A DNA stretch of 64,000 nt from Gemella sp. zg-570 (GTDB lineage Bacteria > Bacillota > Bacilli > Staphylococcales > Gemellaceae): contig NZ_CP076443.1 of the NCBI RefSeq assembly GCF_018866345.1, positions 457,501 through 521,500 of the forward strand. The letters run 5' to 3'. Below the pieces are notes generated by a model, which was not told where the DNA came from, searched no databases, and saw only the letters and a program-made list of their open reading frames with translations. Position numbers and translations under genes: made by a program. Positions 1-8,298 of this stretch are shown here, in pieces. The stretch's first letter is position 1. Every line of letters starts with the position of its first letter.

Positions 1-1
1 A

Positions 2-511
2 TATATATACACTGGAGGTAAATATCCAATAGCTTATTCTCCTTTTGGAGAGATAGTTTCTGGGTTTTTTATGGGAACAATGATTATTGTTATTTCCTAT
101 TATTTACAAACTAGTTTCATTAATTTAGATGTGCTGATAATATCTATACCTATGTTTATTTTAATAGGCAACATGTTGATGGCTAATAGTATTAGGGATT
201 TAGATAATGATAAAGTATCAGGCAGAAAAACTTTTGCTATTATTGTTGGTAAAAACAGAGCTATAAAAGTAATGGCTTTTTCCTACTTATTAGTGTACAT
301 ACTAAGTCTATTATTCGTTTTGATAAAATATGCTTCTTTTTATAATTTGCTTATATTTTTAACGATACCCTTAGCAATAAATATAATAGCTGGTTTGAAA
401 AATAATATAACAAAAGAAAAGATGGCTCCCTATATGATATTAAGTGCACAACTAACTATTGCTTATGGCTTACTAACAAGTCTGGCCTATATTTTAAATT
501 ATATAATTTAA
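2..511 (+). CDS. menA: MenA, 1,4-dihydroxy-2-naphthoate polyprenyltransferase (3' part)
   Basis: This is the C-terminal part of a UbiA-superfamily membrane prenyltransferase. The frame is already open at base 2, so the gene starts outside the window and the ATG at 71 is internal. The visible 169 residues open with YTGGKYPIAYSPFGE, typical of MenA. The second aspartate-rich motif follows (NSIRDLDNDKVSGRKT), which in this family binds the Mg-diphosphate of the substrate. About five hydrophobic helices are visible. MenA joins a polyprenyl chain to dihydroxynaphthoate in menaquinone synthesis at the membrane. UbiA relatives with other acceptors are possible, but the motif wording fits MenA best. 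Confidence 0.85.
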   Translation, partial: YIYTGGKYPIAYSPFGEIVSGFFMGTMIIVISYYLQTSFINLDVLIISIPMFILIGNMLMANSIRDLDNDKVSGRKTFAIIVGKNRAIKVMAFSYLLVYILSLLFVLIKYASFYNLLIFLTIPLAINIIAGLKNNITKEKMAPYMILSAQLTIAYGLLTSLAYILNYII

Positions 512-889
512 TTTATTATTATTTTTTAAAACGATGGGATCTAAACAGTTATTCAAGCTAAGCATATCTGGAATTTGAATACTATATTTGAATACTATAC
601 TGAGTAATTAATTAAAAAATTATTTTTTATTAATCTCCGCATCAAAATAGAAAACTATATTTTGTATCTAGTGGTAAAGTAATTTGCTAAATAGTGCTTA
701 GTAAAACAAAAAATTTGTCATATAATAATTTGCAATTAAGTATTTAGCTAGGGTATAATAGACTAAGACTAATTGTAGCAATCAATTATTAATAATTAAG
801 GTATTATATTTATGTAAGGGGTTATATTAATGGGTAGGAACCTAAATTTTACAAAAGATATTTTTTTGATACTGTACTTGTAAATGATG
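512..889. other. Intergenic region, no gene recognised
   Basis: This is AT-rich sequence with stops in all frames between menA and the glycosyltransferase remnant. Its only clear structure is a perfect tandem 13-bp repeat (TTTGAATACTATA at 574-586 and 587-599). A short open stretch after the ATG at 830 ends after 17 codons and has no recognisable product. Confidence 0.4.
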
Positions 890-1824
890 AAATATTAGTA
901 AAAAATTAAATTGTCAAATCATAAATATAAAATATCAATTATATTAAATTCTTGTCGTAAACAAGATAATTTAATAAATACAGATAGATAATTTATTAAA
1001 TTAAAGTTATAATGAGTTTGAGATTATTATTGTTGATTATGTAAATAATCTTGAAATTGAGAGTGTATATGAAAAATTTAAAAATTTAGAAAATATTAAT
1101 TATATAAAAAAACAGCTGAGTTCAAAATCAAGTTCTAAAAATATAGGTATAAATTGTGCAAAGCTAGACACCTTATTTTTTGCAAGAAGAAATTAATAAA
1201 ATAAAAGATAATTATTTATTAGCTATTGCAGAAGAAATTAGTAAAAATGACAGTGATATAATTTTAATAAAGGGTTCTAATAATGAGTTTAAAAATACTT
1301 AAACTAATGGAATAAAGTTTTTTTCAAAAGAAATTTTGGATAAAAAGTATTTAATAGATTACACTTTAGCAAGTTATGCTATTAAAAAACAATTTTTAAG
1401 TATTTATAATTTAGAATTTAATACAGAAATTTTTGAAAAAGATAATATATATTTTAAGATTAAAATTTTTAATGATGCTAAAGAAATTTCTTTAGTCAAG
1501 ACTACTAATTTTTATAAAAAATAAATAAATTTTAGGATAATAAAATTATTATTGAAAATAATAGTATGTGTATGTTGAAAACTATTGATAAGTATAGAAG
1601 ATTTTGCTTTGAAAAAAGAAAATTCTAGTGAATTACGATATTTATGTACCTACTTGTATTTGGATATTTTAAGTCAAGATAATAATATAGAAATAAATAA
1701 GATTGTAGAAAATATTGTTATCGATAGATATAATTATTTTAAATTTAATAGTTTTTTTAAGAGAGTTATATTAAAAATATCTCCAAAATTATTTATAAAG
1801 AAGTTTTTAGTTAAGGAGAGATAG
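890..1824 (+). pseudogene. Decayed family 2 glycosyltransferase
   Basis: Islands of family 2 glycosyltransferase (GT2) protein sequence lie here in order but in different frames with stops. KISIIL stands near 930 and FEIIIVD near 1017-1037, typical of the N-terminal nucleotide-binding strands. An island ending SSKNIGINCAK follows near 1100-1160, where an intact enzyme would continue toward the DxD motif. An acceptor-domain piece lies at 1336-1524 (YLIDYTLASYAIKK, then DNIYFKIKIFNDAKE), and a C-terminal tail at 1585-1824. An intact relative would have about 300 residues, which fits the span. The tail ends 2 bp before the next gene, so the two were probably co-transcribed in surface polysaccharide or glycolipid synthesis. 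The original substrate cannot be told. Confidence 0.7.
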
Positions 1825-1826
1825 TA

Positions 1827-3851
1827 GTGAGAAGAATATTACACAATATTTTTTCCTATACTTTTATTTGTCTGTTTTCACTTGCTCTTATTTGGATAAG
1901 TGTAGCACCCTTTGTTTATGAAAGAATATTAAATCCTCTAGCCTTGTTATTGGGAATACCACTAACTTTTATGGGAATTATTTATGTAGCAAGAAAGATA
2001 TTGTTTAGTGATGATGAAAAGTTAAAAAAATATAATAAATTTATTGTAATAGCATATTTGATATTTCAAGCCATAATTTTATCTATGGATACTTTAAATT
2101 TTTCTGACGGTGCTGAGTTAGAAAATGAAGCTCATTATATGCTAAATTATGGGCGATTTTCGGGAGAACGCTATTTTTTAGTTTATCCTAATAATATTAA
2201 TCCAACAATAATTTTATATTGGTTGTATCGTATTGCTGGTATTTTGCATATTTCAGAAGTTCTTGCCCTGCACTTATTTTGCTTTTTATCAACATCAATA
2301 GCCATGTATTTTACTTATAAAACAGCAGGAAAGTTACTGGATAAACCAAAGCAAACACTTATTTTATTGTTAATGCTGGTCTATATACCATTTCAAATGT
2401 ATAGTTTATTTTATTATTCTGATACATTTATGGTGGTATTAGTTTCTCTTATAATATATGTGCTAATTCCTTCAGATGGTAGCTTTATTTTTAAGAATAA
2501 ACACATTATAGCAGTAGCCTTAATAGTAGGGTTTGGCTGGAATTTACGCTCTAATATTATTATAATTATTCCAGCCTTGATAATATACTTATTATTTTTC
2601 AAATGGTATAAAAAATTATTATTACTATTACTTACTTTTGGGTTATCATTTTTTGTGTTCGGTAAAATTTTTGATGCTATTTGGAGCCATTACGGCTTTT
2701 TTATAGATGAGGGTTATAAATTTCCTATGATGCACTGGGTAACTATGGGAATGAGTATTCAGGGAGGTAGTTATAATTGGCAAGATTTTCAATATACCTA
2801 TCTAAGTCAAAATAAGATGACAGATGACCTAACTTTATTTTTAAATAGGGTATTTCACAGACCAATTTTCTTAAATTTATTAGTTTTTATTCTGAAAATT
2901 AGGGGGAATTGGAGTGATGGAACTATTAATTATACTAATGGAACTAGGGCATTAAGAGAGGGAGATAGTTTTCTTTGGCAATTATTTTACGGTAGTAATA
3001 ATAGTTTCTTTATCTATCTTTCTCAATTTATCTATGATGTAATTATCTTTATGATGGTTTATTACATCTATAAGCGAAGAAAAGAGTATATTACATCTGG
3101 CTTTTTATTCCAAATAATTATATTCGGTGTTTTTGTATTTCATTTGATTTGGGAAGCAAAACCCCGTTATGTTTATGCTTGGATGCCTATAATCTTTATA
3201 CTAGCAATAAAGGGAATTACTATATTTGTAGAGGAAAATTCTACAACCATATTCAGCAAGTACAGGAAAAAATTACTCCTAGCATTTGCTTTTGTATTTT
3301 CTATTCAATTAGTTAGTGATAGTTTTTTAAGACCTAGTTATTCTATGAATCTAGATTATGATTCGAGAGTAATAAATGGTATTAGTATCTATGCGACAGA
3401 TAATTATTTACGAGATGGTATAGTTAGGGTCAATAAGGATACGACTGTTGAACAGACCTTTAAGGCAACTATGGATTTTAGCTACGTTAGGGGCTATATT
3501 TCGGCTTATGATGAAAATAATAATTCTAAGTATAGGGTAGAAATTATAGACAAGGCTACAAATAAAACTGTTCGAGAAAAAATATTTATTTATCGAGAAC
3601 TTTATTGGGAATTACCTTTACAGACTTATACTTTACGTTGGTATTTTGATAAATTGCCAGTGGGTGAGTATAGTATAAAATTTTCACAAGTAGAAAATGT
3701 AAATAATGGCAGTATTGTAATTTCTAGTGTGCCAAATGAAATGTTAGATATGTATACAAGTGGTAGTATGTATATTAATGGGCTAGAGCAGGGCAAAAAA
3801 GATTTGGCATTGCAAATTGGGCGTAGATATGAAAAATTATGGTGGTATTAA
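1827..3851 (+). CDS. Polytopic membrane glycosyltransferase-like protein
   Basis: This 674-residue membrane protein has about 11-12 hydrophobic segments over residues 1-490. An extracytoplasmic C-terminal domain of about 180 residues follows, with beta-sandwich-like sequence. The build resembles GT-C fold enzymes (ArnT/PMT type), which use polyprenyl-phosphate sugars outside the membrane. An acidic pair in the first large loop (SDGAELENEAHY, near residue 92) could match their catalytic aspartate, but this is inference. The GTG start at 1827 follows the GGAGAG at 1815-1820. It sits 2 bp after the decayed GT2 gene, which suggests a shared role in cell-surface glycan assembly. The exact family is not recognised. 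Confidence 0.6.
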   Translation: MRRILHNIFSYTFICLFSLALIWISVAPFVYERILNPLALLLGIPLTFMGIIYVARKILFSDDEKLKKYNKFIVIAYLIFQAIILSMDTLNFSDGAELENEAHYMLNYGRFSGERYFLVYPNNINPTIILYWLYRIAGILHISEVLALHLFCFLSTSIAMYFTYKTAGKLLDKPKQTLILLLMLVYIPFQMYSLFYYSDTFMVVLVSLIIYVLIPSDGSFIFKNKHIIAVALIVGFGWNLRSNIIIIIPALIIYLLFFKWYKKLLLLLLTFGLSFFVFGKIFDAIWSHYGFFIDEGYKFPMMHWVTMGMSIQGGSYNWQDFQYTYLSQNKMTDDLTLFLNRVFHRPIFLNLLVFILKIRGNWSDGTINYTNGTRALREGDSFLWQLFYGSNNSFFIYLSQFIYDVIIFMMVYYIYKRRKEYITSGFLFQIIIFGVFVFHLIWEAKPRYVYAWMPIIFILAIKGITIFVEENSTTIFSKYRKKLLLAFAFVFSIQLVSDSFLRPSYSMNLDYDSRVINGISIYATDNYLRDGIVRVNKDTTVEQTFKATMDFSYVRGYISAYDENNNSKYRVEIIDKATNKTVREKIFIYRELYWELPLQTYTLRWYFDKLPVGEYSIKFSQVENVNNGSIVISSVPNEMLDMYTSGSMYINGLEQGKKDLALQIGRRYEKLWWY

Positions 3852-3936
3852 AATACTAATCTTAAAAATAAAATTTTTTATTTTAAGTATTTTACTAATT
3901 AAAATAAATTCTATATAAAATTATAAAAAAATATTT

Positions 3937-3986
3937 TTCTCCATGAGTAGCAAAACTATAAGCAAATCTACTTATGGAGAATTTTT
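3937..3986 (+). terminator. Rho-independent terminator after the membrane protein
   Basis: A 13-bp stem (3937-3949 with 3969-3981, one G-U pair) encloses a 19-nt loop and is followed by a short T-run. It lies about 85 bp after the stop codon at 3851. Confidence 0.65.
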
Positions 3987-4005
3987 ATGTAAAAAATTTG
4001 TTTAT

Positions 4006-4042
4006 AGAAAAATGACTATAAATCATAAGAAGTATAGTCATT
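4006..4042 (-). terminator. Terminator of the adc operon
   Basis: A perfect 10-bp stem (4011-4020 with 4033-4042) reads on the minus strand into a T-rich run at 4010-4006. It lies downstream of adcA, which ends at 4105. Confidence 0.7.
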
Positions 4043-4104
4043 AAATTAAAAAGTATTTTCAAATTATTTGATAGATTTTATTTTTAAATATAATCTATTT
4101 TTTA

Positions 4105-5610
4105 TTAGTCTACTATCATTTCTTGTGCTATTTCAAATGCACTAAGTTTTGCTGGATAATAAGTAGGCCAATTATCCATTTCTTCTAGTAATTTTTCTTG
4201 GCTTTGACCACCGAAGAAAATATGGAAGTGGTTAGTTTTAATAGGAGCTATGTTATGGTCGCTAAATTGTACATATTTATAATTTCCTGCATTTTCATCA
4301 GTCGCTTCAAATAAGAATCTAACCCCTCTATTTCCTTTTTTGTAAGTTAGAATTTTTTTCCCTACATATTTGTAAGTGAATTTTTTAGCTTGTCCATTTA
4401 CAAAAAATTCCATAGTATTATCTTTAATTACTATTTTTTCTACGTCTGTTTTATATCCTGTATTGTAATATTTTTTATATTCTTCAGCAGTCATTGTTTG
4501 AGATTTTTTAGCCTTATAGTCAAATACTTGGTCTAGATCACCATTTACTAGATATGGATAAACAGATTGCCATTCTCCGTAATAGTCAGATAAGTCTCTG
4601 TCTTTAACGTCACTGTTATTAAAGTAACCATTATGAACAGTTTTTTCAGTTTCTGCTTCACTATTTTCTGGTAAAATTTCTTTTCCGCTTTGGCTAGTAG
4701 TTTTTTCAAGATTTGCCAAATTTTCTTTCATAATAGATATGTAGTCTTTACCAGCATCAACCTGCTCTTTTGTTAAACTTTCTAGTGGATTAAGAACAGA
4801 TAGTTGAACATTAGTTTCTTTTGCTAGGGTTTCAGCAATAGATTTTTTGGCGTTTTCTTCAAAGTAGATATATTTAATTTCATTTTCTTTTATGTATTTA
4901 GTTAATTCTTCTAATCTTGCTATTGATGGTTCTTTGTCTGCTGATATTCCTGTAATACCTACTTGCTTTAATCCGTAATCAAGTGCCAGATATGAAAAAG
5001 CAGTATGTTGCGTTACAAAATATTTTTGTTTTGCTTGAGATAGTTTTTCTGTATATTCTTTGTCTAGGGCTTTTAATTTTTCTAAATAAGTATTTGCATT
5101 TTTTTCAAATACTGATTTTTTGTCGGGATAATTTTTTATTAAGCCTGCTTTGATATTTTCTACTAATTTTATAGCACGATAAGGAGATAGCCACAAGTGA
5201 GGGTCAAATTCGTGATGATGTCCTTCTTCTGAGTGATGATGTTCGTGTTCTTCTTCCTCTACAGGTAATAATACTAGATCTTTAGTTGCTTTAATTATTT
5301 GATTTTCATCTTTATTAAGAGATTTTATTACTTTTTCGACCCAAGTTTCCATATTATCATCTTCATAAATAAAAGCGGATGCTTCTTTAATTTTTACCAT
5401 ATCCTGTGTTGATGGTTCAAAATCGTGAACTTCTGTTCCTGCTGGTATAAGTAATTCAACATTTGCTTCATCTCCAACTATTTGTTTTGTAAATTCATAA
5501 ATAGGATAGAAGGTAGTAACAATATTTGTTTTGTTATTTTCTTTTGCATTGCCACAGGCAGTCAGTAAGATAGTAAATATTGATATAATAGTTAATAATA
5601 ATTTTTTCAT
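4105..5610 (-). CDS. adcA: AdcA, zinc-binding lipoprotein with ZinT domain
   Basis: This is the surface zinc receptor of the Adc ABC importer. It has 501 residues, the size of streptococcal AdcA, a ZnuA-type domain fused to a ZinT domain. The signal peptide ends in an LTAC lipobox (Cys19). The ZnuA part carries the expected metal ligands: His62, a His/Glu-rich loop at residues 118-133, and His138. The ZinT domain starts near residue 330 (HNGYF...YYGEWQSVYPY) and ends with the TNHFHIFFGG histidine motif. The ZinT part is known to help recruit zinc. The gene is last in the operon; its ATG meets the end of adcB with a 1-base overlap. Confidence 0.95.
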   Translation of the reverse strand: MKKLLLTIISIFTILLTACGNAKENNKTNIVTTFYPIYEFTKQIVGDEANVELLIPAGTEVHDFEPSTQDMVKIKEASAFIYEDDNMETWVEKVIKSLNKDENQIIKATKDLVLLPVEEEEHEHHHSEEGHHHEFDPHLWLSPYRAIKLVENIKAGLIKNYPDKKSVFEKNANTYLEKLKALDKEYTEKLSQAKQKYFVTQHTAFSYLALDYGLKQVGITGISADKEPSIARLEELTKYIKENEIKYIYFEENAKKSIAETLAKETNVQLSVLNPLESLTKEQVDAGKDYISIMKENLANLEKTTSQSGKEILPENSEAETEKTVHNGYFNNSDVKDRDLSDYYGEWQSVYPYLVNGDLDQVFDYKAKKSQTMTAEEYKKYYNTGYKTDVEKIVIKDNTMEFFVNGQAKKFTYKYVGKKILTYKKGNRGVRFLFEATDENAGNYKYVQFSDHNIAPIKTNHFHIFFGGQSQEKLLEEMDNWPTYYPAKLSAFEIAQEMIVD

Positions 5611-6425
5611 TAGATAACTCCTTTGTGTTTTATTTTATTTGTTAAATTAATTGCTATGAATATTGTTATAAATATTAATGTTATGGTTGCACTTGCTGGG
5701 GTTTCTGCATAATAAGATATAAATATTCCTGCTATCATACCAAGAAGGCATATTATAATACCACTAAATATAACACTTTTAAAATTTTTGCTAATTGTTA
5801 GGGAGATACTTGCTGGTAGGATTATTATTGTTGAAACTAATAAGGCACCAACTGCAGGTATCATTAAGGAAATAGCGACACCAGTAAGAATATTAAATAG
5901 TGTAGATGTTAATTTAATATTAAGTCCTTCAGAAAAAGATATGTGTTCATCAAAGGTCATAATATACAGAGGTCTAAAAAATAATATTGTAAGAAATATG
6001 ATAATTAGAGCAATAAGAAATAATGAAATAACTTGATTTATATTAATTGTAATTATAGAACCGAATAAATATTGCTCTAAACTTAGGCTACTTGATGATG
6101 TTTTGCTCATAACAACCATAGCTATTGCAAGTCCTGTTGACATTAAAATAGCTGTTCCAAGTTCCATAAAATTTTTATAAATAGTTCGCAGATATTCTAA
6201 GAAAATGGCAGCAATTATTACCACTGTAATTGTTGCATAGGTAGGAGAAAATCCTATTAAAACACCTAGTGCAACTCCTGCTAAAGATACATGACTGAGT
6301 GTATCACTTAATAAACTTTGCCGTCTAAGTATTAAAAATGTTCCTAAGATAGGAGCAAAGATACTCATTGCAATTACAGCTAGTAAAGCTTGTTGTATAA
6401 ATTCATACTTTAATATACTTAACAT
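5610..6425 (-). CDS. adcB: AdcB, zinc ABC transporter permease
   Basis: This 271-residue integral membrane protein of the ABC-3 (ZnuB/AdcB/MntB) family has about eight hydrophobic helices. It begins with family-typical sequence (FIQQALLAV, then GTFLILRRQSLLSDTLSHVSLAG). It forms the membrane channel that takes zinc from AdcA, driven by AdcC. It lies 12 bp after adcC and touches adcA, as in other adcRCBA operons. Confidence 0.95.
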   Translation of the reverse strand: MLSILKYEFIQQALLAVIAMSIFAPILGTFLILRRQSLLSDTLSHVSLAGVALGVLIGFSPTYATITVVIIAAIFLEYLRTIYKNFMELGTAILMSTGLAIAMVVMSKTSSSSLSLEQYLFGSIITININQVISLFLIALIIIFLTILFFRPLYIMTFDEHISFSEGLNIKLTSTLFNILTGVAISLMIPAVGALLVSTIIILPASISLTISKNFKSVIFSGIIICLLGMIAGIFISYYAETPASATITLIFITIFIAINLTNKIKHKGVI

Positions 6426-6437
6426 AGAGTCTCCTAT

Positions 6438-7121
6438 TTAATTTTTTATATGAAGTTTACAGCACCAAGAATTTGTATCGGTTTTGCAAAGATGAATATT
6501 TTTTGTTGCAAATCTATCGACAACATCGTTATCGTGAGTAATCATTATGATAGTTTTTTTGTCTTGATTTACTTTATCACTTAGCATATTGTAAAAATCA
6601 TTTCTAGTTTTTTCGTCCATACCTGTTGTTGGCTCGTCTAATATAAGAATATCGGCATCACTCATCAGCATTCTTGCAATAATTATTCTTTGTTTTTGCC
6701 CACCACTCAAATTACCAATTTTCTCATCTTTTTTATTCCACATTCCAACCAAGTCCAAATTTTTTTGGATATTTTCTTTTTCTTTACTAGTAAATTTTTT
6801 GAACCAACTATTTTTTCTGTAAAGACCTGACTTTACAAATTCATAAACGGTAGAAGGAAAACCAGAATTAAAACTTGCTATTTGTTGGGGAAGATATGAT
6901 ATGGTCAGTTCTTCATTATTAATATTTTTTTTAGCAATATTGATAATGCCATTTTTTATTTTTAAAATCCCGATTAAAATTTTTACAAGAGTAGTTTTGG
7001 CTGCACCATTTTCTCCAGTAATTGTTACAAATTCTCCACTGTTGATATGAAAATTTACATTTTCTAATACTGGGTCTTTGTCGTAGTTAAAAGATAAATT
7101 TTTTACTGAAATATATTCCAT
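6438..7121 (-). CDS. adcC: AdcC, zinc ABC transporter ATPase
   Basis: This 227-residue ABC ATPase energises AdcB. Its Walker A is GENGAAKTT, with alanine in place of the usual third glycine. From memory, streptococcal AdcC has the same variant, so it is a subfamily trait and not damage. Other motifs: Q-loop LPQQIA, signature LSGGQKQR, Walker B ILILDEPTTGMD, switch His in MITHD. The sequence PSTVYEFVKSG also marks the AdcC/ZnuC group. It lies 3 bp after adcR. Confidence 0.95.
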   Translation of the reverse strand: MEYISVKNLSFNYDKDPVLENVNFHINSGEFVTITGENGAAKTTLVKILIGILKIKNGIINIAKKNINNEELTISYLPQQIASFNSGFPSTVYEFVKSGLYRKNSWFKKFTSKEKENIQKNLDLVGMWNKKDEKIGNLSGGQKQRIIIARMLMSDADILILDEPTTGMDEKTRNDFYNMLSDKVNQDKKTIIMITHDNDVVDRFATKNIHLCKTDTNSWCCKLHIKN

Positions 7122-7124
7122 ATT

Positions 7125-7568
7125 TTAACCCCTAATATTTTTAATAAGATCAGCAAGAAATTTGCTAATAATTTCTTTTTCACTCGTATTATAATTTTCT
7201 AATATTTGCTTGTAAGAATTAATAGTTCTTTGATGGTGATTTTCGTGTTCTGTTGCAACATCAAGAGCTTCTTTAGAAAGTTTATAGCGTAAAATTCTGC
7301 CATCTTTATTATCTTTTTCTGCTATTAACATATTTTCTTCGAGTAATAATTTTATGGCTTTAGTAACGGCAGCCTGACTTATATTTAATTTTTTAGCTAA
7401 GTCCTTATTATTTGTATTTTCATTCTTTAAAATCATCAATATATGTTTTTGTGTATTTGTATAATTGTGGTTGCAAAAACATTCGCCTACTAAGAGTTCA
7501 TTTTGATTTCCTGAATGAATTATTATTTCATTAAGTGTGTTTTCAATTTTATGTGCAATGTCTTCCAT
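7125..7568 (-). CDS. adcR: AdcR, zinc-responsive MarR-family repressor
   Basis: This 147-residue MarR-type winged-helix regulator heads the zinc operon. The N-terminal CFCNH segment and the EHENHHQR segment supply Cys and His residues where AdcR binds zinc. The HTH is around KKLNISQAAVTKAIKLL, followed by the wing (EKDNKDGRILRYKL). With zinc bound, AdcR represses zinc-uptake genes. An exact AdcR operator on its own promoter supports autoregulation. The ATG at 7568 has a GGAGGT ribosome site 5 bp upstream. Confidence 0.93.
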   Translation of the reverse strand: MEDIAHKIENTLNEIIIHSGNQNELLVGECFCNHNYTNTQKHILMILKNENTNNKDLAKKLNISQAAVTKAIKLLLEENMLIAEKDNKDGRILRYKLSKEALDVATEHENHHQRTINSYKQILENYNTSEKEIISKFLADLIKNIRG

Positions 7569-7590
7569 ACATAACCTCCAAAATAATTAA

Positions 7591-7630
7591 TTAACTGGTT
7601 AATTATATCATTGTTTTTTTAAAATTTCAA
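7591..7630 (-). promoter_or_regulatory. adcR promoter and AdcR operator
   Basis: On the minus strand, TTGAAA (7630-7625) and TATAAT (7607-7602) are spaced by 17 bp. The palindrome TTAACTGGTTAA (7591-7602) starts on the last base of the -10 and matches the known AdcR consensus TTAACYRGTTAA exactly. A repressor there would block RNA polymerase directly. Confidence 0.88.
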
Positions 7631-7661
7631 TACATTTATTTCAAGATAAATATAAATTAGC

Positions 7662-7690
7662 TTTACTTGAAAGATATTATCAATTATAAT
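7662..7690 (+). promoter_or_regulatory. Flavodoxin promoter with degenerate Fur-like site
   Basis: TTTACT (7662-7667) and TATAAT (7685-7690) are 17 bp apart. The spacer holds TGAAAGATATTATCA (7668-7682), which matches 11 of 14 fixed bases of the Fur 7-1-7 motif, with a perfect right half. Iron control is plausible but unproven. Confidence 0.5.
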
Positions 7691-7724
7691 AATATTTATT
7701 AGAAAATTTTTGGGGGATAAATTA

Positions 7725-8171
7725 ATGAATATAAACTTAGTTTATGCTAGTTTAACAGGAAATACAGAAGCCTTAAGTGAATTAATTGTTGGAAAATTTA
7801 AAGAAGAGAAAAATTTAGATATTCAAATGTACTTTGTAGAAGATATGGACGATTTTTCTATTTTAGAAGAATCTGACGCATTTATTATTGCTACATACAC
7901 TTACGGAGAAGGTGATTTGCCTGATGAAATGGAAGAATTGTTTGAAGGCATTTTAGATTTAAATTTAAAAGGAAAAATATTTGGAGTTATTGGAACGGGA
8001 GATACAATTTATGATGAATATTGTGTTTGTGTTGACCAATTTGATGAACAAATTAAAAAAACTGGTGCGATAAACCCTACAAAAAATTTAAAAATTGAAA
8101 TAGAAGCAGACTGCGACGAAGATTTTGAAAATATTGATAAATTTATCGAAGATTTTTCAGCCGCTTTATAA
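7725..8171 (+). CDS. Flavodoxin
   Basis: This 148-residue short-chain flavodoxin is a soluble FMN electron carrier. The phosphate-binding loop SLTGNTEAL is near residue 10, YTYGEGDLP follows, and GTGDTIYDEYC marks the second FMN loop. Flavodoxins often replace ferredoxins when iron is scarce, which fits the siderophore importer just downstream. The start is the ATG at 7725, after GGGGGA. A TTG at 7710 is in frame but would place the ribosome site inside the gene. Confidence 0.92.
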   Translation: MNINLVYASLTGNTEALSELIVGKFKEEKNLDIQMYFVEDMDDFSILEESDAFIIATYTYGEGDLPDEMEELFEGILDLNLKGKIFGVIGTGDTIYDEYCVCVDQFDEQIKKTGAINPTKNLKIEIEADCDEDFENIDKFIEDFSAAL

Positions 8172-8177
8172 AATTAA

Positions 8178-8206
8178 GAACAGAATATTTTATTCTGTCT
8201 TTTTTA
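8178..8206 (+). terminator. Terminator of the flavodoxin gene
   Basis: A stem of at least 7 bp (8180-8186 with 8192-8198, extended by flanking A-T pairs) is followed by a T-run, 9 bp after the flavodoxin stop. It separates this gene from the Fur-controlled importer. Confidence 0.75.
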
Positions 8207-8231
8207 TTTTAATTACTAATTTAAAAAGTAG

Positions 8232-8281
8232 TTTACTTTTTTTAGAATATGGTATAATATTTTTAATGATAATGATTATCA
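8232..8281 (+). promoter_or_regulatory. Iron-uptake promoter with perfect Fur 7-1-7 box
   Basis: TATAAT lies at 8253-8258, with a weak -35 candidate TTTACT at 8232-8237 (15 bp spacing). Just downstream, TGATAATGATTATCA (8267-8281) matches the Fur 7-1-7 consensus TGATAATNATTATCA at every fixed base. It covers the expected transcription start, so iron-loaded Fur should repress the importer operon. Confidence 0.85.
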
Positions 8282-8298
8282 ATTTATTTTGGGAGTTG

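Noticed and set aside
6438-7121. AdcC suspected as inactive because Walker A lacks the third glycine
   Set aside because: From memory, streptococcal AdcC carries the same GENGAAKTT loop and works, and all other ATPase motifs are present.
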